NCBI RefSeq assembly: GCF_014066305.1
Contig: NW_023501040.1
Location: 1,282,501-1,346,500 of the forward strand
DNA from: Letharia columbiana
Lineage: Eukaryota; Ascomycota; Lecanoromycetes; Lecanorales; Parmeliaceae
Length of the DNA: 64,000 bases
Direction of reading: 5' to 3'
The notes under the pieces were generated by a model, which was not told the DNA's origin, searched no databases, and worked only from the letters and a program-made list of their open reading frames with translations. Made by a program: the position numbers and the translations under genes. Shown piece by piece: positions 48,921 to 60,647 of the stretch; within the stretch, counting starts at the first letter, position 1; each line of letters opens with the position of its first letter.

Positions 48921-50011
48921 ATGGCCTCCTTCGTGCCGCGAAGGGTCTTCCCCACCCTCGACTCCCTCCCTCGCTCTTACTTTCTAGGCCATCACCGCGC
49001 AGGTCTAAATAAGATGAAGACGATGCTCACGTACATAGACCTGGTCATTGAATGCCGAGACTATCGAGTACCGCTCACATCTCGCAACCCGCTCTTCGAG
49101 GAAAATCTAGCTGGAAGGGAAAGATTGATTGTCTACACAAAGAAGGATCTGGGCAGTGAAGGCAGGCAGCAGGACAAAAGTGTATGTATGTTGCAAGACC
49201 TTCGCATCATCATGCTGAGGGTGGAGACTGACCTCGTACAGAGAGAACGGCTGATTCAAGAATGGCAACAGCCCAGCTCAGTACTTTTCTCTGACCACAA
49301 GGATAAAAGCTCTATCCGAAAAGTTCTCAACTTCGCTCGCGACCACGCTGCAGCCAAAGATTCCCTGATGGGCTCCAGGATGATGGTTGTCGGAATGCCC
49401 AATGTGGGCAAGTCATCTCTTCTGAATGCTCTACGGCAGGTCGGTGTCCACAAGGGGAAGGCGGCACACACTGGCGCTCAACCTGGAGTGACTCGAAAGA
49501 TTGGAACGACGGTAAAGATTATCGAGGGCGATGAGAACAATGAGGGCGTCTACTTGATGGATACGCCCGGTGTCTTTGTCCCGTACGTGCCGAATGCAGA
49601 AGTCCATGCTCAAACTTGCCCTGTGTGGAAGCGTCAAGGACACCATCATTCCTCCGACGACTTTAGCAGACTACCTACTCTATCAGATGAACATCTATGA
49701 TCCACAGATCTATGCAGACTATTCGTCGCCTACAAATGATATCATAGACTTTTTGAGCGCTGTGGCACAAAAGACTGGAAGGCTACAAAAAAGGAGGCAC
49801 GCCGGATGTTGATGCTTCAGCACTATGGATGATTCAAAGATGGAGAAAGGGCCTGCTTGGAAGGTTCATGCTGGACCATGTCACAGAAAGCAATCTCGAA
49901 AAAGAACGTAGAGACTCTGAAGGTCTGGGCAACAGCTTGAACCATGCTCGCAGAGCGGACAAAGACATGAGAAGACAGAGGTCAAACCAAAAGTATCTGA
50001 ACGCTAGCTAA
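48921..50011 (+). CDS. MTG1: Mitochondrial ribosome GTPase MTG1, with two frameshifts
   Basis: This is a YlqF/RbgA-type GTPase needed for assembly of the mitochondrial large ribosomal subunit, working at the inner membrane. Circularly permuted GTPase motifs appear in the family order: G4 as YTKKDL, G1 as GMPNVGKSSLLN, G2 in PGVTR, G3 as DTPG. Exon 1 is 48921-49181; a 60-nt intron (GTATGT...CAG, 49182-49241) follows. After VPYVPNAE one extra base at 49600-49602 shifts the frame; SMLKLALCGSVKDTIIPP continues in the next frame. A second extra base in the A6 run at 49787-49792 shifts it again before GGTPDVDASALWMIQRWRKG. Allowing for both, the protein is about 342 aa, near the family length. These may be sequencing indels or true gene loss. 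Confidence 0.85.
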
Positions 50012-50257
50012 CAAGGACTATTGAGTGGCACTACATACACGGTCATCCCAGCCGGACTCTCTTCCAATGCTGTACAGATTCTCGGTTGTCTAGGGCAACC
50101 GTGCTCTCCTCTTTCGTACACACTTCTCAAAAGAGACCCATAACGCACGCCGCGTTGCAGAAGGGTACTTCGTTACTCTCGAGAAATTTCAAGTCATTAA
50201 TGGTCATCCCGCCTTGATCACTCCATTCCCGTGATCGTTTCGAAACAGTGCAAACAC
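50012..50257. other. Convergent intergenic region
   Basis: Short space between the 3' ends of MTG1 and the minus-strand membrane protein gene. No feature was seen. Confidence 0.4.
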
Positions 50258-51403
50258 TCATCGCGTGCTCCTCCTGCCAAATTGACGGATTCCTTCTGCT
50301 TGCCTTTTCCTTCTTGCAGTGTCTGCCTGCTCTGGCCTCATCGTCATTTCATCTTGGACTGCTCTTGACTTAGCAGCAAAACTTAGATGGTTTATGAGAA
50401 TACGCCCATTCGGATCATACTTCGTTTCCCAAGGCGGGGCTTCGCTTTCATCCACGAGTCCGAGGATGACAAGAATGCCGCATGGATTGGTGTCACGGGT
50501 GGCCAAGCCGGTGAGTTGATGGTCGAGATGATGATGGTATAGGGGGAGTGACCTGGAGAGCCCAAGCGCAAGAACCAAAGATGGGGTCCAATTCGAAGCT
50601 GGACCGGAGCGGACGTGGTCTAGCGAAGGAGATGATGCTAGAGGGTTGTTCTTGTGCTCCCAAACCGCATGGGCGATTGAGACCGAGGAGTCGACATGAC
50701 CAAGACGAAAACGAGTTGATGTGGGCCTGGGACGGGGAGGCTGCTTCTCCAAGGCATCATGATGTGTCTCGTTGGGATCTACAGATAAGTGGAGTCGCCT
50801 CCAGCCCGGCGAAAGGTGGCTAGGGTCCCTTTGATCCCAAGCTGAATTCCAATGCAACGTCAAGCTCAGCACTCCGTCTGAATAGTTGGACACTGATACC
50901 TTCGAAACATTATCCAGCGTATCCGGACTCAACAACAGACTCGTCCCAGTCGGCGTCCACAATCCAGAAACCCTCAACATATGCAGACCTTTAATGTCCG
51001 GCACAGCGCCTCTATCGAGCAGAAGTGCCATCAATCCTTCGAAATCGATTCCTGCTATGCGGAATTTGTAGCTCATCACTATACTGCATTTATAGAGTCT
51101 GGACCCCGTAATTAGGAAATTCTAGTTGAAGATGGTCCATGTTGCACCCTTTAGCGTGGAAGGTCTACGATTCAGTTTCCAGTATTCGGCATCCTCTTCG
51201 CGGTCTAGGGGCGTGATGCTGAGTATTGGCAGGGTGACTTCCATAATGCCGGACATGAGACCGCTGCGAGTGGTGGCTTCGAAGAGTCCATTGTGTCTGA
51301 GGGATTGTTTGACCTTATGGATGGTGACCAGGGAATTTATGGTCGTGTGGAGGATTGGTAGAACACCCAGTACGGCGAGCGGGATACCGATGTATGTTAT
51401 CAT
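50258..51403 (-). pseudogene. Conserved-type fungal membrane protein, disrupted
   Basis: The start is placed at MITYIGIPLAVLGVLPI (51403), a membrane segment, because the frame upstream has no ATG. The frame runs through DREEDAEYWKLNRRPSTLKG and GATWTIFN, then meets TAG (51124-51122). It continues in the same frame to 50258 with LLDRGAVPD and LRVSGLWTPTGTSLLLSPD. The TAG is probably a mutated Trp codon (TGG); on the plus strand this is a CpA-to-TpA change, the RIP signature. Just after it, the neighbouring frame reads QYSDELQIP, which fits better than the in-frame reading, suggesting compensating indels near 51085 and 51060. The function is unknown. The resemblance to conserved fungal proteins is from memory and unverified. 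Confidence 0.55.
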
Positions 51404-51707
51404 GTCTGGAGCATTCGTCAACTTCTGGGTTGATGAGGAAGGAAAGGCAGAAGTGGGAGAAGAGGAAGAAAAGGTATTCTACGAGGTTTAAAGTACAAGA
51501 GTCGGGCTACGATTCGCGACCACACCACCGCCAGTAAGGTAAGGTAATGTACTAGTACCTTAGAGTGTGTGTACCTTAAGGTAGCCCCTGCATGTTAGCG
51601 TATGTGCTAGCAACCCGCTCCCGCTGGGTCATTGTGTCCCTCGGTCAAGGAATCTAAATTTGGTCATCGATTTTGAAGGACCTTTTGTCAATAAATAGCC
51701 CGAGTAA
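51404..51707. promoter_or_regulatory. Divergent promoter region (membrane protein / MEF2)
   Basis: This interval holds overlapping palindromes at 51538-51585 built from taaggta, tactagta and taccttaagg. They could be binding sites or a small hairpin. No known factor is assigned. Confidence 0.4.
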
Positions 51708-54571
51708 ATGCAACTTGGGCGGGCTTCGAGCCGCCGGTTGTATAAGCCAAGTAGTCGATACCTATTCATTCACAGCGCGAGACGTGCTTTCAGTGTTGCA
51801 TTACAGAGAAAAGCTCAAGATGTCTCAACAGAGGTATCCAGAACGAGGAATATTGGCATCATTGCCCATATCGATGCGGTATGTCATGAACCGAATATAG
51901 CTTCTGGCCGCAATGCTTACGAAATACAAGGGCAAGACGACGACCACGGAGCGCATGCTCTACTATAGTGGGCATACAAGACGAATAGGAAGTATGGTGT
52001 TTTCTTTCTTTTCTATCTCAATCTCCAGTATCCATTGCACATCCGTATTTCTTTTCAGAAGGCAGCTCATTCGCAAAAACCTCGTTCGCAAACCAGAGGC
52101 TTGAGTTTTCCCGTCTTCATGTTCTTATGGATATTATAGATGTAGACGAAGGCTCCACTGTCACCGACTTCTTGCCCGCAGAGAGAGCGCGAGGCGTAAC
52201 AATACAGTCCGCCGCCATCTCATTCCACTGGCCGCCTCTGTCCGTCGGCGACCTTCAAAACACTTCCGCAAATACAAGCAACCTCGTGCCTCACAACATC
52301 AATCTAATAGACACGCCCGGCCACGCAGACTTCACCTTCGAAGTCCTTAGATCATTGCGCATTCTAGATGGCGCGGTCTGTATTCTCGATGGCGTAGCAG
52401 GCGTCGAGGCACAGACAGAAAAGGTGTGGTACCAGGCCGCGAAGTACCGCATTCCGAAGATCATCTATGTGAATAAACTTGATCGGGATGGTGCGGCTTT
52501 TGGTGAGACCGTTAAGCAGATTGCTGCGCGTCTTCACGCGTGGCCGGCAGTCTGCCAGGTGCCTTGGTGGGAAGGGGGAAGGGGCAAATTTGTTGGACTA
52601 GGAGATGCGATTGGACTTCGGTCTTTCAAATGGACTGAGGGAGGGGATGGCAAGGACTTTCAAGTCATCTCTATTGACGATCTTCCGTCATCTGAAGCAG
52701 AGTTCGCTCTAGAAATCAAGAAGGCTAGGAGAGCGCTTGTTGAGCTTTTGAGTGAGCATGACGAACGTATGGTTGAGAAATACCTGGAGGTCGATGAAGA
52801 TCATCTCGCCATTGCAAGCGAAGACATCATGATATCCTTGAGGCGATGCGTTCTGAATCAGTCATCCAATATCGTCCCCGTATTTGCTGGCGCAAGCTTC
52901 CAGAACATGGGCGTTCAGCCTCTGCTCGATGCTGTTATCCAACTACTACCAAGCCCCATTGAGGCTCTAGATCCCGAGATCAACCTCGGCGGCGTGGAAG
53001 GAACCCTCTCAAGCTTGCTAAGTGGAAAACTGGTGTCCGCTGGAATTGGGCCAAAGTCAAAAGCTTCAACTGCCAAGTTCAAAAAACAAAGCACAGCCCT
53101 AATCCAGAACCTGGAATCATGCGCTCTAGCCTTCAAAGTCGTCCATGATTCTCGCCGTGGCACACTGGTCTACGTCCGGGTCTACTCAGGTAGTATAAAA
53201 CGCCAGTCTATGCTATTCAATACAAATCTCCAAGTCTCCGAACGAGCGCCACAGCTGCTCAAGATGTATGCTTCCGACTCAGTCCAGATCGATACCATTC
53301 CAGCAGGCCAGATTGGGGTCATTCCTGGCTTGAAGTATGCGAGGACAGGTGACACACTGATCTCGTACACTGGCGCGAATCCTAAATCAGGGCCGCCCTC
53401 TCCTCTAAACACGCTGCAGCTCCGACCCATCGAGGTCCCTCCTGCAGTGTTCTTCTCAAGCGTCGAGCCGCACAGCATGAGCGAGGAGAAGACTGTCAAG
53501 AGTGCTTTAGACATACTAATCCGGGAAGACCCAAGTCTGCAAGTCTCCGAGGACGAAGAATCGGGCCAAACGTTGTTAAGCGGCATGGGCGATTTCCACC
53601 TCGAGATTGCCCGAGACCGCCTTGTCAACGACATGAAAGCTAAAGCTGCTATGGGTAAAATCGAGATCGCGTACCGAGAATCCATCCTTGAAGCTTCTTC
53701 GCCAGATATTTACGTCTTCGACAAAGAGCAAGGTGGAAAACAGGGCCGTGCCTCCTGCATAGCCCACGTCGAGCCTCTCTCCGAAACCACTCAAATCCCC
53801 CTGGACGACGAATACGCATACTCAGCCTACGAAGACGGTAATAGAGTCACAATATCTCTTAAACCAACTACAGACGACGCCTCAGAAGCCGAGCCCTGGG
53901 ACGGCGACCTCCCACCCCACCTCTCCATCCCCTCCCTCCACTCGGCCCTCAAAAACGGCGCTCTCGCCGCCTTGAGCCGCGGCATCAATTACGCCTTTCA
54001 GCTGCACAATACCCACGTTCTGCTAACCCTCGACCCCAGAAAACACATCTTCGGCACCGACACCACCCCCGCTGCTCTCTCCTCCGCCGCACGCCTTGCC
54101 ACAAAGGCAGCGCTCAAAGCAACCGCTCTGGAGAACGGATCGGTCCTTATGGAGCCGGTGATGAACGTCACCGTCAGCGTCGACGAAGCCAGCTTAGGCG
54201 CCGTGGTCAACGACATCTCCTCCTCCCGCGGCGGGCACATCATGTCCCTCGACGACGCCGGCGTCACATCCGGCCCCGCCGTCAACTCCACCCCCGACCC
54301 CCTGCCTCGGATCGACGTCGCCAGAGTCTACGCGCCCCCGGACCCCTTCGGCCCGTCCGCTTCCCAGACCCGGGGGCAAGGCATCGCGGTCGACGGCCGC
54401 AGGCAGCGGAACATCACGGCGCGGGTGCCGTTGAAGGAGATGGTGGGCTATCTGAAGCATTTGAGAAGTTTGACGGGCGGCAGGGGCACGTTCGTCATGG
54501 GTGCTGATCGCTTCGAGAGGGTGGTGGGGCAGAGGGAGAAGGTGCTTTTGAAGGAGTTGAGGGGGTTTTGA
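51708..54571 (+). CDS. MEF2: Mitochondrial elongation factor G2 (ribosome recycling GTPase)
   Basis: The EF-G2 family (RRF2mt/GFM2) splits mitochondrial ribosomes with the recycling factor after termination. Exons are 51708-51878, 51931-51991 and 52140-54571 (887 aa). The first residues ([20 protein letters not shown]) are basic with hydroxylated residues, a mitochondrial presequence. G1 [13 protein letters not shown] is formed across intron 1. G2 [10 protein letters not shown]3 DTPGHADF (about residue 135) and G4 NKLD (about 189) follow, then domains II-V ending [16 protein letters not shown]. Intron 1 needs an AAG acceptor at 51928-51930, fixed by the conserved GKT. No frame defects occur. 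An insert of Ser/Asn-rich residues (about 112-130) lies before DTPG. Confidence 0.92.
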
Positions 54572-54735
54572 AGGGCGTGAGATGGATGGATGGGTGGATG
54601 GTGGGTGGATGGGAGGGTTGACGCTCTTATTGTAGCATAGAGGTATAATGATACATTTCGGTCCATCGTCTAACATTTCTACCAAATACTCAACCCCGGC
54701 AACCCAAACCCCCCTTTTTCTGCAAAACATCCCCT

Positions 54736-55973
54736 CTACCAATCACCCCATCCCTCCTCCTTCCCCCCACTCCCACCACCACCTTTCCTCATCGCCGCCG
54801 TGCCGATCGCCCCGCTTGAACTCTTCTTCTCCGCCCCCGCATCCCCAAACGAATCCCAGAAGTCCCTCCGTTCCGGCTCGACCGCCCCTCTCGACCCAGC
54901 CGTAGCACCCAAAGGCCCGGCGCCCGTGTCCTCCACAAAGCTGTTGAAGCGATCGGCGGCGCCTTTGGTGCCCGTTTGGATGGTCTTGGCCGCTTGGGCG
55001 GCGGTGAGGCGGGCGGTGGTCGCGAGGTCCGCTTCTGCTATCTGGACACCCCCACACTATCAGTCCGATCGCTCAAGGTTCGAGGTAGGTAGGTAGGTGT
55101 GTAAGCTGTGGGAAGGGAAGCGTACCTTTTGGGCGGTAGGTTGTATCCAGCCGTCATTGACCGTCTTCGCCCCCTTCCCCACCGTACTCGTGAACCATCC
55201 AAACCCCTTGCTCAATGCCGCCACGGGATCTTTCTGGAAATCGTCCACCCCCGGTAAAGCCCCTCCGCTCCCTTGTCTCGCAGTCGGCACGGCTGGCTCG
55301 CTGCCGAATCCTCCATACTTCCCGCCTTGACTCGGCGCCAATCCATCAGACCTCGTGGCATTCTCATTCCCTTTCCTCGCGAAGAAATCCTCATTCTGCG
55401 ATTTCTGTGACCGTGCTCCCGCACCGGCGAGCGGGGACGATGTGCGCGCGGTCGATGTTTCCACGCCGCGGGATTCCATCTTCTTGCGCTCTTTGATCGG
55501 CATCCCGGAGAACTCCCGTCCTTCGACTTTGCACCCCAATCGCTCTTTATACTCCTCGCCCTCATCGCCTCCGTATCTATCCCCCACCAACCGCATCGCC
55601 TCCCCGTCCCCTCCTTGCCCCGGCTTTCCCCACTTCTGTCCGCTTTTGCTCTCCCAGAATCCCTTCCAGTTGTTGTTGCCGCCCAATTCCATACGGCTTA
55701 TTTCGGCAGGCTTGAAAGAGTCCATCTGTATTGAACGTACGAAGGAGATGTGGACGCCTAGGCCGCGGTGCAGGCCGGCGCATGTCAGGCAGATGAAAGT
55801 GCCGAATTTGGGAGAGGCCCATTGCGGGGATGGGGCGGAACAGTCGATGCAGGTTGTGTTTCCGGGGCGTTTTTGCAGGGCTGCGAGCTGCAAGGATATC
55901 GGTCAGAAGGGATTGACTTGGTAGGAGGAGAAAGGGGCACCTTGGTCTTGGTTTCAGGGTCGACTTCCCACAT
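54736..55973 (-). CDS. GCS1: ArfGAP of the Gcs1/ArfGAP1 type
   Basis: GTPase-activating protein for Arf1, acting on Golgi-ER coats. Exons are 55973-55941 (MWEVDPETKTK), 55887-55126 and 55041-54736, 366 aa. The zinc finger is complete: C24, C27, C44 and C47 (CxxC-x16-CxxC), with the catalytic arginine at R52 in GLHRGLG. The middle is Ser/Gly-rich and disordered. A block near residues 228-268 (SKGFGWFTSTVGKGAKTVND, WIQPTAQK)I matches the lipid-packing/amphipathic tail region of Gcs1-type proteins. Introns are 53 and 84 nt with GT/AG ends. It is convergent with MEF2, 164 bp apart. Confidence 0.88.
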
Positions 55974-56545
55974 CTTATTGGACTTTGTATGTGCAAATAG
56001 GTGGGCAGATTGTTTGTTACCTAAGTTTCATTGATAGTCGGGGCAATTGAGGGTTCAATGCTCGCTGTTGGCTCACAAATTGGTTGTCGTTGGAATGGAG
56101 TGCAGACGAGTGGGACGCATCTGTTATCGATAAGCGCGCTAGCTCCAGAGACCCCTTTTTTCTTAAGACGGAGCTCGACAGGTATATTGGGTTGCCACAT
56201 GCTTTACCATACGGTTGAGGAAGCTCAAATTTGCATCAAGTTGTATATCAAACTTTTCGAACTTGGATCACCTCATCGACTATCTAATTCTAGAATACAG
56301 TGGTGGCGGGCGATAAGCATTTCGTAATGGTAGTACAAGGAACAGTATCTTCGTTAATGCGGCCATATCGAGCTTCTAAACCACCTCGCAGAGAAGGAAA
56401 TCAGTCGCTCTAAATGCATGCATGAGTTTTGATACTGAGAGAGCCGCCAAGATTCCCACTCCATTTTTCTGCGAGCATTCGATGTGAACAAAGACGGTGA
56501 GATCGATGTAAACAGTGAAGCAACGCATCTCTGTGCCGGGGCAGA
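55974..56545. other. Intergenic
   Basis: This lies between the ArfGAP start and the 3' end of the RRM protein gene, both on the minus strand. Normal composition, several short open frames, none with recognisable content. Confidence 0.4.
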
Positions 56546-57782
56546 TTAGGCAGCTTCAGTCGCAGGAGGGTCATTGGCTTGGACAACTCCATTCTCGGTG
56601 AGAGGAGCCGTGCCAGCGGCCTCGGGGTCGACGTCCTCCTTGCCAGGGCTGTCGATAGCGACCTTTACAGCAATCTCGCGGCCTTCCACCTCCTTGCCGT
56701 TCATTTCACTGACAGCTTTTTGCTGCAGCTCCTCCGATCCTAGAGAGACGAAACCAAATCCACGACCCTTACGGGGCTCGTTACGGGCCTGCAGCTTCTT
56801 GACCATGTAGCGGGCGATAGGTCGAAGAGCGATCTTGGCAGCGGTAGGGTTATAGGCAGAGAAGAGTTCTTTGAGCTATGATCACTGTGTTAGATGAATC
56901 CTGTAGATGTTAGGGACCCACTAAAGCTTACCTTCTCCTCGCTAAGGTCGTAAGGGAGGTTGGCCACCATGACCTTGTTCTTCGAGGGGATTCCATCCTC
57001 AGGCGGTCCACGTTGACGGGGTTGGCGAGGAGCACGGGCCTTATCTTCTGCTCCGTTGGTTGCGGGTGCACCCTCGTTGGTGGTCTCTGTTAAGGGCAAG
57101 GCCTGGCCTGGGATATTGGTATCTTCACCAGCGTTGGCTTGACGCTAGTAACATCCTTGTGTTAGCGTGAAGGTGTTGGAAAATTTGATCGAGACAGGGC
57201 TTACGCTTCGACCACCCCGACCAGTACGTCCACCACGAGCACGGCCACGTCCACGACCGCGGCCAGAGTTCCTACGACGGCCCTCCCCACCACTAAGGCC
57301 CTCTCCACCACTAGCAGCCGCGGCCTGCTTCTCGGCGGCGGTCTCAGGCTTGCGAGCCAGCTGTACGGAGACTTTACGGTCGAGGATGAACTTGCCAGCG
57401 AGCTCGGCGATGGCTTTCTGTGCTTCTTCTGCAGTAGAGAGGTCGACAAAGGCGTAACCAACTGGTCGGGTGGTACGAGGATTGGTGGGAATGGACGTGG
57501 TCTCGCTTGATGTATGTGTTAGCATTTTGAGGCACAGACAAAGTCTGAGTAAAGAGCATACACTGAGAAGCCGGTGAAGAAGGACTTGAGTTCCCCCTCA
57601 GTGGTCGCGTAGGCGAGGTTTCCGATGTAAAGACGACGGCCCTCAGCAGCTGCGGCAATGACTGCCTCGTTCTCGGCAGCGTTGATGGGCTCGCCACCGG
57701 AGATGTTGTTTGCTCCTTCTGGTGCAATCGGAGCAATAGAGGTGGCGGCCATGTTCTCGGTGATGCTATCAACGGCAGACAT
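56546..57782 (-). CDS. RRM-RGG-RRM RNA-binding protein, Sbp1-like
   Basis: Exons are 57782-57562, 57505-57205, 57144-56932 and 56875-56546 (354 aa). RRM1 has RNP2 as LYIGNLAY (residues 51-58) and RNP1 as RPVGYAFVDL. An Arg/Gly tract (GRGRGRGRARGGRTGRGGRS) follows. RRM2 has VMVANLPYDL and GRGFGFVSL. The C-terminus is acidic. This order matches yeast Sbp1, a translation repressor and mRNA-decay factor, but the orthology is inferred. Introns 2-4 show perfect CTAAC-type branch sites. The first intron has branch TGCTAACA followed only by AAG (57508-57506) or GAG, so its acceptor is non-canonical. Confidence 0.85.
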
Positions 57783-58537
57783 ATTTGTGTTGAGAAGTTG
57801 TAGTGAGCTTGAAGCTGCTGATAGGCTTTTTGGATTGAGGAAAGGCGAGGTTGAGAATGCCTTTGAGGAAATGACTTGACAAGGAGGATGAGGGTAGCTC
57901 AAGCGTGCCCGAATCAAGGTGTGAGAAGGTAAGAGGAAGTTTTTGTTGTCAGTAAACAAAGTACCGTTCTTGAAGTAGGAAAGAAGGAGGTTTTACAAAC
58001 AGAACAGCAGAAGAGAAGAAAATGTAGGGAAGCCGCGCTAGTCCTCAGCACCAAGCCGGATTAAGTAAAACGCCCGTGCGGACCCTTCATGCAGCTTCAC
58101 TGCCAAGCCTCAACTCATCTCACTGCAACCAGATTCACCAGATTATCTAATGTACTTAGATACTGCTTCACTTCTATATTTAGAGTCACTAATACAATTC
58201 TCCTATACGAAGTGAAGAAACGTCCCTAGATAATATCACGAGCCTTATACATCACTGCGAGTCTGAGCATGTGAATTGTCACGACTACACAACTGTGGCA
58301 AAGGACACAAGATCAATCTTGAAAGCAATCTAAGGGGCTCAACGACGAGTTATTCCTAGGACCGCCTTGTCCAGTGGATGAATCCCACCTCTTTAGATGT
58401 AACAGGCTTGGATCACGATTGGTTGCCCGGGAAGATCACTTGCAAGACGGTCATTCCGTTTTCATAAGGTGGCAAATACTAGTGTTTGCTTCCCCTTCTT
58501 CTCTATTGGGCTACGTTGAACGCAAATCGCGTGTCCA
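57783..58537. promoter_or_regulatory. Divergent promoter region (RRM protein / TAH18)
   Basis: This 755 bp lies between two outward-facing genes. On the RRM side it is CT/GA-rich (aggaaagaaggagg), typical of highly expressed fungal genes. No defined operator was recognised. Confidence 0.5.
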
Positions 58538-60647
58538 ATGCAGAACAGATCAGCTCTGGTCGCTTATGGTTCAGAGACTGGTAATGCATATGACTATGCA
58601 GAAGAGCTCGGACGTATGCTTGAGCGTATCCATTTCTGGACCTATGTATCTAAACTGGACACAATTGACACGGCAAGCTGAGAAACGGCGGAAAACACAC
58701 ACACACAAAAGCTGATACAAGCTAGTCATCCCTAAGGACTTACTCTGTCGTGATCGTAGTCATCTCGACTACAGGCCAAGGCGATCTACCCCTTAATGCG
58801 AGGCTATTCTGGAAAAGCTTGCTCCGGAGGAAGTTGCCATATTCGTATCTTGAAGGCGTCCAGTTGACAACATTTGGCTTAGGAGACAGCTCATATCCTA
58901 AGTACTCGTGGTCATTCACGGAGGAATTCACATGGCAGGGGCTGACCCGTTGACTAGATTCAACTGGGCGGCTCGAAAACTTCACAAGAGACTTCTTCAA
59001 TTAGGAGCAAAGGAGGTATATCCTCGAGGTGAAGCAGATGAACAGCATGATGAAGGGTCAATGCTTCGGTTGTTTGAATGGCAAAGAGTATTGGCTGATT
59101 TTCAGTGAAGGCTTGATGCAAGCTTCGTTCCTTGGTCTTATGACTTTCGCCATCACCTTCTGACCAAGTTTCCATTAGCGGAAGGTACAATTCCAATCTC
59201 GGAGCACGTTTTGTTGGATCCAAAGTGGACTCTCGCGCTGTGTCAGAACGCACTCAATGGTTCGTCAAAGCAGCTGGCCAATGGCGGCGATGAGCGAACG
59301 TCCTTTATCGATGGCTCGGCGGAAGCAAAATACGAGACCGAAGCAGCGAAACCCACTAGGACGAAATCTGCTGCCATCTCCGCCACCCAACATCTGAATG
59401 TGACGCTGGAGAAGAATCGACGCCTCACTCCTAGCACACATTGGCAAGATGTACGTCATTTGGAATTCAGCAGTAACCATCCGATCGCCTATGGACCGGG
59501 GGATGTCCTCACCATATTCCCCAAAAACTTCCCAGAAGATGTTGATCGCCTACTGCAACGCTTGGACTGGACTGACATCGCAGATAAGCCGATCCAGTTT
59601 ACTCCCACCAAAGCTGACATAGAAGAAGTATTTTATCCATCGCCTCCAATCTCTCTACCAGGACCATGTACAACGATTCGAACACTTCTGACTGAGCACC
59701 TCGACCTCACAGCCATACCACGTCGCTCTTTTTTTTCTCTCATAGCCCATTTCACAGGCAACCAATTTCACAAAGACCGACTCCTCGAATTCACAAAGCC
59801 AGAGTACATAGACGAATTATACGACTATACCACGAGGCCAAGGCGTAGCATATTGGAAGTACTTCAAGAGTTCGAGTCCGTCAAGGTCCCTTGGCAATGG
59901 GCTGCGAATGTTCTACCAGAGCTGCGCGGTCGGCAATTCAGTATTGCGAGTGGTGGCCAACTGAGAAAGACCCCGGATGGCTCAGCAAGATTTGAGCTTC
60001 TGGTGGCTATAGTCAAGTATAAGACTGTGATTAGGAAGATCAGAGAGGGTGTGTGCACTCGGTATCTTGCTTACTTGCCTGTAGGGGCGAAACTTCGTGT
60101 CGGACTGCAGCAAGGCGGCTTAGCTATCACAAAAGCCGAATCGGAGCGGCCAATTATCATGATTGGTCCCGGGACCGGTGTTGCGCCTATGCGATCTTTG
60201 GTCTGGGAGAGGTTGCAATGGGCAAAGGAAAGAGGTACCGAAGTTGAAGAAAACACCAATCATCATGCAAACGGTGTAGCGGGGACTGGACACAGTCTCT
60301 TATTCTTCGGCTGTCGCAGTGAAACCGCCGACTACTTCTACCAAGATGAATGGCAGGATCTGCAAAGGCGAATGCCATTGACCGTCCACCCAGCCTTCTC
60401 GCGTGATCAAGGTCACAAGGTCTATGTACAGAATCTCATACGCCAGCAATCAGACTCTGTCTACCGCCTCCTTCATGATAGTGGGGGAATAGTCTACGTA
60501 TGTGGGTCTTCGGGCAAGATGCCGCAAGCAGTCCGCGCTGCGCTTGCCGATGTCTTCAGAGATGTCGGCCGTATGGATCAGAAAGACGCCGAGAGCTATA
60601 TGGAGACAATGGAGAAGGAAGGAAGGTATAAGCAGGAGACTTGGTAG
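58538..60647 (+). CDS. TAH18: NADPH-dependent diflavin oxidoreductase TAH18 (NDOR1)
   Basis: Passes electrons from NADPH through FAD and FMN to Dre2 in cytosolic Fe-S cluster assembly. Exons are 58538-58672, 58726-58901, 58958-59056 and 59111-60647 (648 aa). The flavodoxin part has YGSETGNA (phosphate loop, residues 10-17), STTGQGDLP and GLGDSSYPKFNWAARKL. The FAD region has RQFSIAS and the NADPH region has IGPGTGVAP. The C-terminus YMETMEKEGRYKQETW is typical of the family. Intron 1 uses a GC donor (GCAAGC, 58673) and intron 3 an AAG acceptor (59108-59110); both are fixed by conserved protein sequence on each side. No frameshift was seen. Confidence 0.92.
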
